A DNA stretch of 64,000 bases, taken from assembly GCF_020509005.1 (NCBI RefSeq), contig NC_063016.1:5022001-5086000 (forward strand). The letters are read 5' to 3'. A model generated the notes under the pieces. The model was given only the letters and a program-made list of their open reading frames with translations. It was not told the DNA's origin and did no database searches. Below are positions 21,552 through 33,000 of this stretch, piece by piece (position 1 is the first letter of the stretch; the number at the start of each line of letters is the position of its first letter). The stretch comes from Fulvia fulva (Eukaryota > Ascomycota > Dothideomycetes > Mycosphaerellales > Mycosphaerellaceae). Both the position numbers and the translations under genes were made by a program.

Positions 21552-22769
21552 ATGAAGGGTATGTGCATGTGCGGCAACAGTGCGCAAAGCATGTGTGCAA
21601 GGTCAATGGCTCACACTCACAACAGCTCTAATCCTTGTCGGCGGGTTTGGCACTCGTCTGCGACCTCTTACCCTCACCCTCCCAAAGCCCCTTGTCGAGT
21701 TCGGCAACCGGCCCATGATCCTCCACCAGATCGAGGCTCTTGCAGCCGTGGGCGTCAAAGACATTGTGCTCGCCGTCAACTACCGACCCGAGATGATGAC
21801 CGCAGCGCTGAAGAAGTACGAGGAGCAATATGGTGTCAACATCGAGTACTCGGTCGAGACTGAGCCCCTGGGCACCGCAGGTCCATTGAAGCTGGCAGCA
21901 AAGACATTGGGCAAGGATGATGAGCCATTCTTCGTTCTCAATTCCGATGTCATCTGCGACTTCCCATTCAAAGAGCTCGTACAATTCCACAAGTCACACG
22001 GCCAGGAGGGTACCATTGTGGTGACCAAGGTCGAGGAGCCGTCCAAGTACGGTGTGGTTGTGCACAAGCCAGACCACCCATCGCGCATCGATCGTTTCGT
22101 TGAGAAACCCGTCGAGTTTGTTGGCAACCGCATCAACGCTGGTCTCTACATCCTCAACCCATCTGTCCTCGATCGCATTGAGCTTCGCCCTACATCCATC
22201 GAGCAGGAGACATTCCCGGAGATGGTCAAGGCTGGTCAGCTCCACTCATTCGATCTCGAGGGCTTCTGGATGGACGTTGGTCAGCCAAAGGATTTCCTCA
22301 GTGGTACCTGCCTCTACCTCTCCTCCCTGACCAAGAAGGGCAGCAAGCTGCTCACTCCAACCTCGGAGTCTTATGTGAACGGTGGCAATGTCATGATTGA
22401 TCCATCCGCCAAGATTGGCCAGAACTGCAAGATTGGCCCCAACGTGACAATCGGACCCAACGTGGTCATTGGCGACGGCGTCAGGCTTCAGCGCAGTGTG
22501 CTCCTGGCGGGCAGCAAGATCAAGGAGCACGCATGGGTCAAGAGCACAATCGTCGGCTGGAACAGCACAGTCGGCCGATGGGCACGCCTCGAGAACGTGT
22601 CGGTGTTGGGCGACGACGTGACTATTGGCGACGAAATCTACTGCAACGGTGCCTCGGTGCTGCCACACAAGAGCATCAAGGCAAACGTCGAGAGTGAGTA
22701 CAGTCTAACGCCGCCACACTTTAAGACGATGCGCTAACACTCTTCACAGCTCCGGCGATCATCATGTAG
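21552..22769 (+). CDS. mpg1: Mannose-1-phosphate guanylyltransferase (GDP-mannose pyrophosphorylase)
   Basis: Exons 21552-21558 (only 7 nt), 21626-22693 and 22750-22769 give 364 aa, the exact size usual for fungal orthologues. It makes GDP-mannose from GTP and mannose-1-phosphate in the cytosol, feeding N- and O-glycosylation, GPI anchors and wall mannan. The splice after ATGAAGG gives [20 protein letters not shown], the nucleotidyltransferase signature, followed by [27 protein letters not shown] provides the metal-binding Asp. The C-terminal 110 residues are left-handed beta-helix hexapeptide repeats ([20 protein letters not shown]). The last exon encodes only the ending TPAIIM. Essential in yeast (PSA1/VIG9). 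Confidence 0.95.
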
Positions 22770-23759
22770 ATTGAGCTTCTTTGACAAGTCGATGCTTTCC
22801 GAACAGTCCGAACAGCGGTACACTCCAGCTCTGACAGGTTTCCCTGCATCGGTCGGCTTTAGAACAGCATAGAACGCACGGCAGGCGACGAGGCCTTAGT
22901 GGCGTATTTGGCGTTATGGATGGTATCTTGTTGCTGCCCGACGGGCGTGTGCTTACCACGCCGCCGGGAACCAATAGCACGGGGCCAGAGCGAAGGCAGG
23001 AAAAAGCATAATATTACGTTGCGCGTTCACGCCGGTGGGCGGCCGAGGTCGAATGTCTACTACCCTCCTCTACAATTCAATACAATGTACAAGATACAGA
23101 AATACAGCTGTTCGAGTAGGATGAAGTAGTGGACGCTGGATGTTGCGCAATAAGTAACAATTGCTTGAAAGTATCGTGATTCGATGGATGTTAGCGCTGC
23201 CGGACAGCTCAGGGCCGAGGGGGCAGAGTTGGATGTTTTGCAGCGATCGTTCGGGTATGCGCGTGTCGTTGATCTCTTGCCCCGAAGAGGCTCATGCCGA
23301 CACTCTGACTCGGACAAGGGTCTCTTAGCGAATGCGAATGTGCCTAAAAACATCGGGGAGCGGCCGGCTCGAGGGCAGGGAGACGCGCTGGCAGGGTTGG
23401 AGGCAAACATGCACACACACGTTGGTCCCACGGTTGAACACTGGCTCCATGCACCTTCACGCGTGCAGGCATGCGAGCGCCCCTCTCTTTCGCCGTGCAT
23501 CGAGATTGCTTCGTCGCCCCGTTGGATGCTGCTTGCGCGGAGGGCTGCAACGGGCGAGACCTCACAGGCTGCTTGCAAGCTTGCATCATCTTGCTTCCGT
23601 TGTCGACAATCAGGAATGCAGTATGCCTTGCGGCTAGCTGCTTCTTGTCACGTCGGAATCTCGAATCAGAAGGTCAGATCTGCGGACGATATGTGGATTA
23701 ATAATTCCCTTGCTGCTGTTCCCTCAATAGTGACCTTTAGTAACGCCGCATGAAGCCAC
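22770..23759. other. Intergenic region up to the RIP boundary
   Basis: About 1 kb of normal-composition DNA. Open frames occur on both strands over the same stretch (23184-23753 +, 23578-23060 -) and none has a domain, so none is called. Composition changes sharply at about 23.75 kb. Confidence 0.5.
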
Positions 23760-24263
23760 ATACGGTGTTCCTTACTACCACCTGTTATCCACTTTATATA
23801 GACCTCGGACATCGCTGATTCGACGCTATTATCTACTCTTTCTAAAGCTATAACTAGGGCCTAATATCGCTCGGTTATTAGACGATCTTAAGAAGGTAGA
23901 TATAGCTCTTCTATAGTAGGTAGCTCGTTTTAGTACCTATAGGACCGTATCGGTAGAATATCTATACGAAGTCGCGGAAGGTAGAAGTACGTAGAGGTAG
24001 GTCTAAACCTTAAATTAGTCATATTTTATCGATTATCTCTATTAGCTCGATTACTAGTACTCTTAATATATATATATATATATCGACGTAATATAGTCGT
24101 ACGGTAATAGTAGATAATAGGTTAGTAGAGTAGTAATAGTATAGTAATAGAATTAGTAGTTTTAAGGTAGTATTATTAGTAATATTGATAGTAAGTTAGA
24201 AGAAGTAGGACTACGAAGAAATATACCTTATTATATAGTATTAGAATAGCCTATTCTATAATA

Positions 24264-25388
24264 TACTTTACTACCGAGCGGGCTATACTACCGAGCGGGC
24301 CACTTTTGCCAAGCAGTGTACCACTTCTATAGATATAGCTATACAACTACAATTATAGCGTATATTATCTTTAAACGAGGCCAAACTGACCTTAGCTATC
24401 TAGGCTACAAAACGCGACGCGATAATTACGAATCGACTTACTAGAAAGGTATACGACGCGTCTCGAACTATACTAGGGTATCGATTGAATAGACGACCTC
24501 CTCGGGGTGACTACGAGCCTAATTCAAAGAAGCTTATAGAGCTAGAAGAGAGGGTAATACTTAAGTATATACTCGAGCTAGATCTTAGAGATTTCCCGCT
24601 ATTAAAGGCTAGTATACGAGTAATAGCCGATATATTACTATAAGAGAAGGGTCTTAAGCCCGCTAGTCTTAATTAGATAGACAGGTTTATTAGGCGGTAT
24701 CGTAAGCTAAAGGTTCGTATAACACGTAGATACGATCGTTAGCGAGCCCTAATAGAAGATCTAGACGTTATTAAGAAGTAGTTCTTACTTATAGGTATGA
24801 AGGAGAAGTATAGTATCCTTAACTAGGACACCTATAACTTCGACTAGATAGGGTTTATAATAGGTGTCATTACGTCTTAGAGCGTCGTTACGGGTTTAGA
24901 AAGGCGTAGTAGAAAGAGGAAGGTCGTTTAATAGGGTAATAGAGAGGGAGTAGAGAGATAGCGTATTAGATAGCTCTAATATAAAGTAAGATTAGTAAGC
25001 TACGCAAGTCTAACGAGGCCCTTATATAGCGGAAAGCACGAAAGCGCAAGTACATTTAGTCTAGAGGGTCTCTAACCTTTGATAAGGCGTCGTAATTAAT
25101 ACCTCTAGAGGATACTAGGAGGTAGGAAGTAAGTAGAGAGTCGCTAGGTAGTATTCGGCTAGTACTAAGGCTACGACGCTATAAGCGATATAGCGAGTCG
25201 GGGTATAACGTACGTACCTATTAAGTAGACTTGCTAGATAGCGAACAATCTAAAGAGAAATTGTCCTCTTAGTAACAATTCTATAGGATGTTATCGTATT
25301 AAGATACCGTCGTAATCAAAGTAGAAGTAGTATAGTTCTTAGTAAAAGTAGCCCGCTCGGTAGTATAGCCCGCTCGGTAGTAAAGCAC
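24264..25388 (+). mobile_element. Fot1/pogo-type DNA transposon remnant
   Basis: Terminal inverted repeats of about 44 bp lie at 24264-24307 and 25344-25387. Each repeat holds two tandem copies of the motif ACTACCGAGCGGGC. Between them the plus strand, read through stops, gives a pogo/Fot1 transposase segment: a CENP-B-like region (EERVILKYILELDLR-type, with RIP changes), the WFLL...KYGIL linker, and DTYNFDETGF-like DDE start followed by a GVITSQSVVTG-like segment. The rest of the catalytic domain is missing, so the 1.1-kb element is internally deleted as well as RIPed and cannot move itself. TA target duplication is expected but cannot be proven in TA-rich DNA. Confidence 0.75.
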
Positions 25389-25800
25389 GTTATATATATC
25401 GATAGTTATAAGTATAATAGCGTAGATCCGTTCTTCGAGCTTATTCTTTACGTATATAATAAGTTAATAATAAGTAGTCGTACATACGCCTATCTAAAGA
25501 GTTTACGTAATAGCTATAATAAGAAGCTAATATACGAGTACTTCTATTTACGTATACTAGATAGAACGCCCTCTACCTTCTCCGAGCGGCGGGATATACT
25601 AAGGACTATTCGACCGCTCCTACTAAGACGAATATCTTACGAAAGTAGAAGCGACCCGCTTACGCTAGCGACGGCGTAATTGCTATATAAAAAGCCTAGA
25701 GAGTCGAGATCCGACTCCTCTAACGGTAGACCCTAAAATTACGGAGACGCGGAGGAGACGGGCCTATTTAGGTAATCGTTACCTCGCCTTATAGCAAATT
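25389..25800. other. Unclassified RIPed sequence
   Basis: About 400 bp between the right terminal repeat of the Fot1-like element and the first recognisable LINE-F ORF1 sequence. It may be the 5' part of LINE-F. Nothing specific is visible. Confidence 0.4.
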
Positions 25801-26992
25801 AAGAGAGTACTAACTAGGGAACAAACTAAGGAACTGACTAAGGTATAACCTAAGGACCCTAAAAGACAATAGCAATAATAACTATAGTATAGACAAACCT
25901 ATATAACGAAGCTAAAAATATACTAGGTAATAAGAAACACCTAAGCCGGGTATATAAGAATATAATAGCCTAGCTACTAGGCGCGCTAAAGGCGCTATCC
26001 TACTAGATCCTAAAGACAATCTAGTAAGCTACGCTAAAAGTAGCCTAAAAGCCTACTATATAGGTAATAGTTGCTATAGGTACGAATCCGTAACTAATAA
26101 AGGCGAGTACGGTAGTACGACTATATATTACCGACCCGATAGAGTAATAGGAGATCGTAGCTCTTATAAGTAAGGAGATCGTAGACAGGATTAGCTAGAA
26201 GGAGGTCGTAGGGGTAAAGGTAGAATCGACCGGCGCCCTAAGACTCTTTACTACCTAAGAATCCGATAAACGTAAGCTCGAGACCTATAAGGAATAGATA
26301 ACGAAGGTTATAAAATTAGTAAAGGTCTCTTACTAACAATATATACTAATAGCCTACGGAGTACCTAGAATGATTAAGGTCAAAGACCTCCCTTAGCTCT
26401 AGATATAATACTAAGCTATATCTCTAGGACTACGACTTACGAAGGCGATATAGCTCTATAGGACCGTAGAACCTACGAAGACGTACTCGTCCCTAATAGT
26501 CTAGGTAGAGACGGCGGAATAGGTAAACTAAGTCCTAGATAAGGGACTATTCTAGAACTATAAGTAACTAGATATAGAGATCTATTAAAGTAGCTATAGA
26601 GTACTCTAATACTTCTACTACTAATAATACGGGTATATCGCCCCTAAGTACGGAGAAAAAAGGCTAAAGTACTACCGATACGCCGGCCCTTACTTAGGGA
26701 AAGACTACCTAAGGGAGGAGACTCGATACGGGTACTATAGCCGAAAGTACCCGGTATACTCAAACTAATACCTAGTAAGAATCGCGGTATAAGAACGAGC
26801 GAGATAGGTAAGGGTCGCTACGCCGGCTAGATATCTATAGTAATAATAACCTTAGAAGGGAGTAGGGCTCTATAGGGGGCTCGAGGTAAGTAAGCGTAAG
26901 AGAACGGACGACCTAGTACCGACATACCCGCCGCCTAGGAGACCGAGAGACCTTAGCCGAGCGGTAAACGAGGAAGGTTAAATACGAATTAT
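25801..26992 (+). mobile_element. LINE-F, ORF1 fragment (RIPed)
   Basis: Read through TAG stops, the plus strand encodes a gag-like ORF1 ending in zinc knuckles near 26600-26770 (pattern C-x2-C-x4-H-x4-C, with several Cys now Tyr through TGC-to-TAC). ORF1 then stops and the start of the endonuclease frame appears (IRII, where LINE-A has LRIIQYNVN). There the sequence breaks at about 26993, where a Copia-type LTR begins. It is related to, but diverged from, the LINE-D ORF1. The rest of this LINE is presumably right of the window. Confidence 0.65.
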
Positions 26993-27052
26993 CGGGTTGT
27001 TCTAATCTTAGCTATAGCTAAGTAGATTAGGAGCCTAAGATATATAAGCCTA

Positions 27053-30000
27053 AAAACACGACACATTCGAAAGCTCTTATTAAGGCTATTCTAACGATCT
27101 ATAAAGTAGGCCACTACCCCTAGAATTAAGGGAGTTCTACCTTATTTAATTTAGATAGCTTAAAGTTCTCTTCACCCTATTTCTTTAGCTCTAAACGCCG
27201 CGGAGGTGCCTAGCTACATTAGGCAACTCCTAGGTAATAGTAGCCTAGGCTACGGTACTACCGGCGCCTACGGCTCTATAGGCAAAGCTCCCCTAAGACA
27301 ACTAGTAGCAACTTATAGAGGACGTAAAAAGTATAGAAACTAACGATTAGCTCCCTTACCGGTCTCTATAGGTAATGATCACTTAGCTACGTACGGCGCT
27401 TATACTATCGTATTACCGAGGGCAATAAGAAATAAAGACGACGTCTTAGGCAATTAACAAGGCCACCCGGAATTAATACCCCTATAGCTAGGTATCGGTC
27501 GCGGTATTAATACTAGGTACCCGCCTAACGCACGATATAGTTACGATCCGCATTATAGCAAAGGAAGACTAGGCCGAAGTTACGAAGCTATCGAACAAGG
27601 AGCTCGCCTAACGAATTAACTAACTAGGGGTGGTCGTAGTGAACTAATAGTCTAACGGCACTCTATAGATCTATACTAGCTCTACTACTACTACTAGGAG
27701 GCACCTAGAGGCATAGCTATAGTAGGCATCTAAGGTTACGGCATTAGCGAAGGTCTTAACGAAGCAATTTACAATCCTAGTCTACGATATACCTAAGGAG
27801 TTCGACCTAACTAACTAAGGTCACCTACGTACTCTCTAAGAGGACAACCCGGTCACTCTTAACTCTCTAATCTAGAAGGCGACTTAGCTCTATAGGAAAT
27901 GGCTAGAAGGTAAGAAGGCCTCGGCGCTAATCGTATAGCTATAAGACGCGAAAGCGGCGGATCTAGTAATAGAACAAGGCCTAATCTAGTAATATAGCCT
28001 TAAGATAGTCGAAAAGCACTCCTTATCCTTTCGTATCCTCTAATACTTCAAATACTAATAGTATAGACACTAAACCTATACGTATATAAACAAGTAGGCC
28101 TACTTGAACTATATAGGAGACTATATATCTAGGGCTTATATATCGGCTACGAGACCCTACGCAAACTGTCCGGGGTACTACCTATCGTATAGCGCGGAAT
28201 GTCTATAGCGGAAACTAGCGAAAAACAAGGCAATTATAAACAGAACCGTCGCCCTAAGATTCTACGGCGACCGTAAGGCTAGTCTATACCGGAACTAGCT
28301 AGCGGCGGTCGGGTATAAGCGCCCTAGGGCCGAGAACGATATAAAGGATACGTAACCTAGGGCGTACGGGAGGCTACGTGCTCTACTAGCTACGGCGAGG
28401 GAATCTAACTAGGCCCGGCTCCCCTTTAGTATATAGCCGATAGGCGTAGACTAGGACGTATAAGGTAGTAGGATATAGAACATTATAGAGGAAATGATTG
28501 TTAATAACGATAACTAGCCTCGACACGCTTAGCATTATCTAGTACAACGTTAACTATAGTAAGGATATAGTCTAGAACCATTTCCTATACGAGGCGGACC
28601 CGTACGTCTACTACGTCCTAGTAATCTAGGAGCTATAGATTAACCCGTACTATAAGAGACTAACAACCTACAAGTTACTAGGCTATACGATATACCTACG
28701 AGGCGACGGTAGACCCCGTACGTGCTTCTATATTAGTAAGGATATACTAGAATCCGACTAGGAGGTAGTATACTACGTAGACGAAGAAGGCGGGGGCGAT
28801 ATTACCTCCCTCTACGTAGGTAGTACCTAGATATACAACCTATATATATAACCGCTAGCCTCGAGGTCTAGCCGCGACCTTAGGGTCTATAGACACCTAG
28901 ACAGTACGCTTAAGAGACAAGGGTGCCACATCGTAGTAGGAGACTTTAATATATACTACCCTTCCTAGGAAAGCCTTATATAGCTATACCCTATAGCCGA
29001 CGAAGTACTCGACTTAATAGCGAGTAACGTAATTGCCCTTAATACCCTAAGAGACCTAGGTACCTAGAAGAGAGGGGAACTCTAAGGCTCGATCGACCTC
29101 TCCTAGATCTTAGATAGCTACTACTATATAGATAGATAGATATTTTATTAAGCTGTTGTAGTGCCCTTTGGCCTATATAGCTATGCTATCTTGTTTTCGT
29201 ATATATAGAGGGGAACCCGTGTTAGTGAAAACCCCTCCTCCTTCCCGCCTGTCTTTTCCTCCTAGTTGTTGTCTTAATTTTCCCTTGTTAGGGGTACGCT
29301 AGTGTTATAGGCCTGCCCTAATAACTACCCTATCTGCCACCCCCTAGCTTCCGCCTCTTGTCTATCTACTCCTCCGTCTCGCTAGCGAGGCTAAACTACT
29401 AGAGGTATCCCTACTATAGTATCTACCGAGAGATTCGGCGAATGTTGCCTTTGTCCCTAATAATTGACTTGTAGTCTCTCCTTCCCGCTTAGTGCCTCCA
29501 ATTTCCCCTACCTCTCGCCTACTACGGGTATCGTAGTAGCATATATTCTGGGTTTTGCGATAGGTAGCTACACTAGTAGGCTAGGCTATAGATGTCTAGT
29601 ACGCGTCTTCTAAATAGGTAGGCCCTTAACCTAATATATTCGGACCTGATTTGGATCGCTATGCTTGCCTCGGCCCTTGTCAGGTCCCTATATAGCTAGT
29701 AATTGTGTCTCTAGAAGGCTCGGAGCGCTATCGGGCCTATTGTCTTAGGGGGCTTCTTTTTCTAGTCCTACTCCTATAGGTAGCTCGCTATCTATTCCGC
29801 TAGGCTTTAGGTCTTAGCCTTGCTCCCGCCGGCCTAGCGAGTCCTACGCTCCTCCTCTTTTCGTGCTAGCCATTCGGTGCTTATCTATATAGCCGTAAAG
29901 GTAGTAAGGTCATCCTCTTTTTAGCTTGTCCTATGTCCGGCCCCTCTCCGGTAGTGGCTTTCTATCTTATTCTTTGCCTCCTAGATCGTAGTTTGTACTA

Positions 30001-33000
30001 GGTAACCTGTCGTCCTTACCGCGTATTAAATTCTTATTCCCCGGATGTACTGGCCGATTAGTAGTGTTCCTGTCTCTATTTCTACCGTGCTTATTAACGT
30101 TGTCTTATATACGCCTAGTACCCTACGTAGGTTGCCTACCTATGTCCTATTTAGGGGTTGCTCTATCCGTTTCGGGATCGGCTTGCCTACGCCTCCTGTT
30201 CCCTAAATCTGTGCCCCGTATAGTATAGCTAGTCTAACGATCGCCTTATACATTACTCTTGCCTTATCGAATGTTGCTCCCTATATAGATACCGTAAGCC
30301 TCTTTATCGAGGCTTCGTTAACTTGTACTCGACTCTAGGCTTTCTTAACCTGTACATTCTAGCTTAGCTTCGGGTCGAGCTAGATCCCTAGTACTCGTAG
30401 CTCCGCTAATAGCTTTGTCTCGTAGCCTTAGATTCTTACCGCCGCCTTTATATTATAGTGTGTTCTCGCTTTACTAAAGTGTATAAGTTAGTACTTTTTA
30501 GGGGCGAACTGGGCACTATACTTCTTTGCCCACTCCTCGCATTTCTTATGCCTATCTTCGAGGAGGCGACAGTTCTCTTCTGTCGAGTCTGACTAGGCTA
30601 GGATGTTTATGTCGTCTACGAACCCCGATACTAAGGTTTGCGGAGAGGTGAGTAGGGGGATTAGATCAGACATAAATATTAGAAACAGGATAGGGGAGAG
30701 AGTAGATCCCTAAGGTATTCTAGTCTCTACCTTTACCGGGTCGGACGTATACCTTCCTAGGACTAGGTATGTCGTCCGTTCCTAGAGAAAGGAGTAGACG
30801 AACGTCGTTACCTACTAGGGGATGCCTTTCTACTTCGTAGAGCATTTAGGGGTCTAGAAGGCCTTCTACTACGTTAAGGGCCGGAGTAACGGCGTATATT
30901 GTTCCGCTACTTACTATATAACCGAGGTAATCTGTTCCGCTACTTGATCTAGCTAAGCTATCGTCTCGAGTTCTCTATACTGTAGTAGGTTCGCTATTAG
31001 GAAGCCTCTTATATCGTCCTAGCGTGCCTTCTTCTAGTTACGGCGTAGTTCGCTTACTAGCTCCTCTATCGCCTTCACCCCTAGCGTCGTTTAGATAGGG
31101 ATATAGTCTAAGGAGGCTTCTAGCGCGTAGTTCGGTCGGCATTAGACTAGTCTCTCTTTAAGTTCTCGTAATAGAAAGTATAGGTCGATCGTACTTATAC
31201 TTGAACGGGCCTTCTACGTCTCTATTCCCTTTGGTATTACTAAGGCCATTCCGTAGCGTGCGGTTATATCTAGTAGCTTTTCCCCTAGAAACGCGTGCGG
31301 GGGAGTGAATTCGAGTCCCTACCGTAGGTAGTAGAGGTTGAAGTCGCCGAGGAGTACTTACTTTATGTCTTAGCTTAGGGTCCGCTCTAGATAGGCGAGG
31401 GTTCCTAGTTCCCTACTCGTCCGACCCCGCGGTAGCGGGTTATAAACGTTATAGATCTAGATAGGGCCTTGTGTCGTGTCGATCTAGATTGATGTTATGT
31501 CTCCTAGGTTGCCCTACTACGGTAGTATAACCTTCTACGACTCAAGGTCTATAGTCTTGCTTACGTATATATATGTCCTCGGGATGACGCCTCGTTAGCC
31601 CGCGATTACGGTATAGTATCTCCGGTCATTATAAGTAGCTAGGAGTCCTTCGTAGGGGTTGACCTATAGTTCCTATACCGCGATAACGTAGTGCCGTAGC
31701 GGGTCTAGCTCTTATAGAAAGTAGCGCTAGACCTTGTCCCTACTTTTGTTTACGTTATACTATACGATAGTAATGTCGTCGTATAGTATTATTCGTTATC
31801 CGTAAGGTCTATTTCCGTGCTAACCTACTATATCTCCTAAGCCTATATCTCGCTGTCCGGCTAGCCCTAGGGCCGCTAGGGCGCCCTAAAGATTCGCATT
31901 TGGCCTAGTTCGTAGCGGCCCGGTTAAGGTGTCGAGGCCTACCGGGAGGTAGATACGTTTACGGTTAGGTTCCCTTATTCGTCTCTTCTACCCTCTTCCT
32001 TTTGCTCGGTTCGAAGCCCTTATATACGGTAGGTCCCTCCTACTACCGTTAGGGGTACCTAGCTAGTATAGAAATCCTTGCTTGTCTCGCTCGTTCTTGT
32101 GCTACTATTCTAGTTAGGTATTGGCTTGAATACGCTAGGTACCTTCTGCCGTAGTATGTATACCTGCTCTCCTTTTTTAGGCATTCCCTTCCCTAGTGTA
32201 GGCCTACGTAGTAAGGACACCTTAGGGTCTTCTCCCCGTATTTTAGGGCTATATGACCGTACTATTAGCATTAGAAGCATTATAGTACCCTATAGCTACT
32301 CTAATAGATCTCCGTGTCTATTCTCTCGTAGTTCTAGAATAGCCTATTGTCTAGTATCTAGTTAGCTTGTTCCGCTGTCTCTACCTAGATAATAAGCGAT
32401 AAGTGTGTCTTTTCTCGGTCTACTGTCTTATATAGCCATACCGCCTTCGTTAGTCGTACTCCTAGGGAGGTGTTCTAGTTCTATACTTAGAGGTAGGGAA
32501 GGTCTTCGACCTTAAATATCCTAGGGACCCCGTGGGCGATGACGGTATACTATTAGTAGGAGACTCGTGCCGACTTCGCGACTTTAGTAGTCCACTCCTT
32601 ATAGGTCTCTAGCTTTCGTCTATTAGACTCTTATACGGTAAAGAGTCTTACTACGCCTATTGCCTCTACCCTCGCTCTAACTACCTCCTTTTGGCCGATT
32701 CTGTCGACAATCTCCTTGCTTGTTAGGGCTACGATTTCTTGTTTTTCCGCCGGATTAGTAATATATAGGCGTACCGCCTTGCTTGCCTTCGGAGGGGGTT
32801 GATTCTTACCTACTATTACTATTACCTATATAGTTAGTCTCTAGGCTACTTTCTATATTGCTTATTAGATTGTCTTCGGGATTTGGTATAATAGCGCTTT
32901 TAGCGCTCCTAGTAGCTATACTATAGTGTTCTTATATATCCGGGCTAGTAAGGAAGCTACTACTATATAGTAACCTACTATAGGATCGAATATTAACTCG

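Noticed and set aside
1..23750. A secondary-metabolite cluster (regulator, decarboxylase, dehydrogenase in one region)
   Set aside because: No backbone synthase is present, and housekeeping genes (GPI18, GDP-mannose pyrophosphorylase) are interspersed.
23060..23753. Long open frames on both strands next to the RIP border (189 aa on plus, 172 aa on minus)
   Set aside because: They overlap each other, have no domain, signal or intron structure, and the DNA is GC-balanced enough for chance frames.
32126..32365. A 79-aa plus-strand frame within LINE-E
   Set aside because: It is antisense to the LINE-E ORF1 and merely lacks stops.
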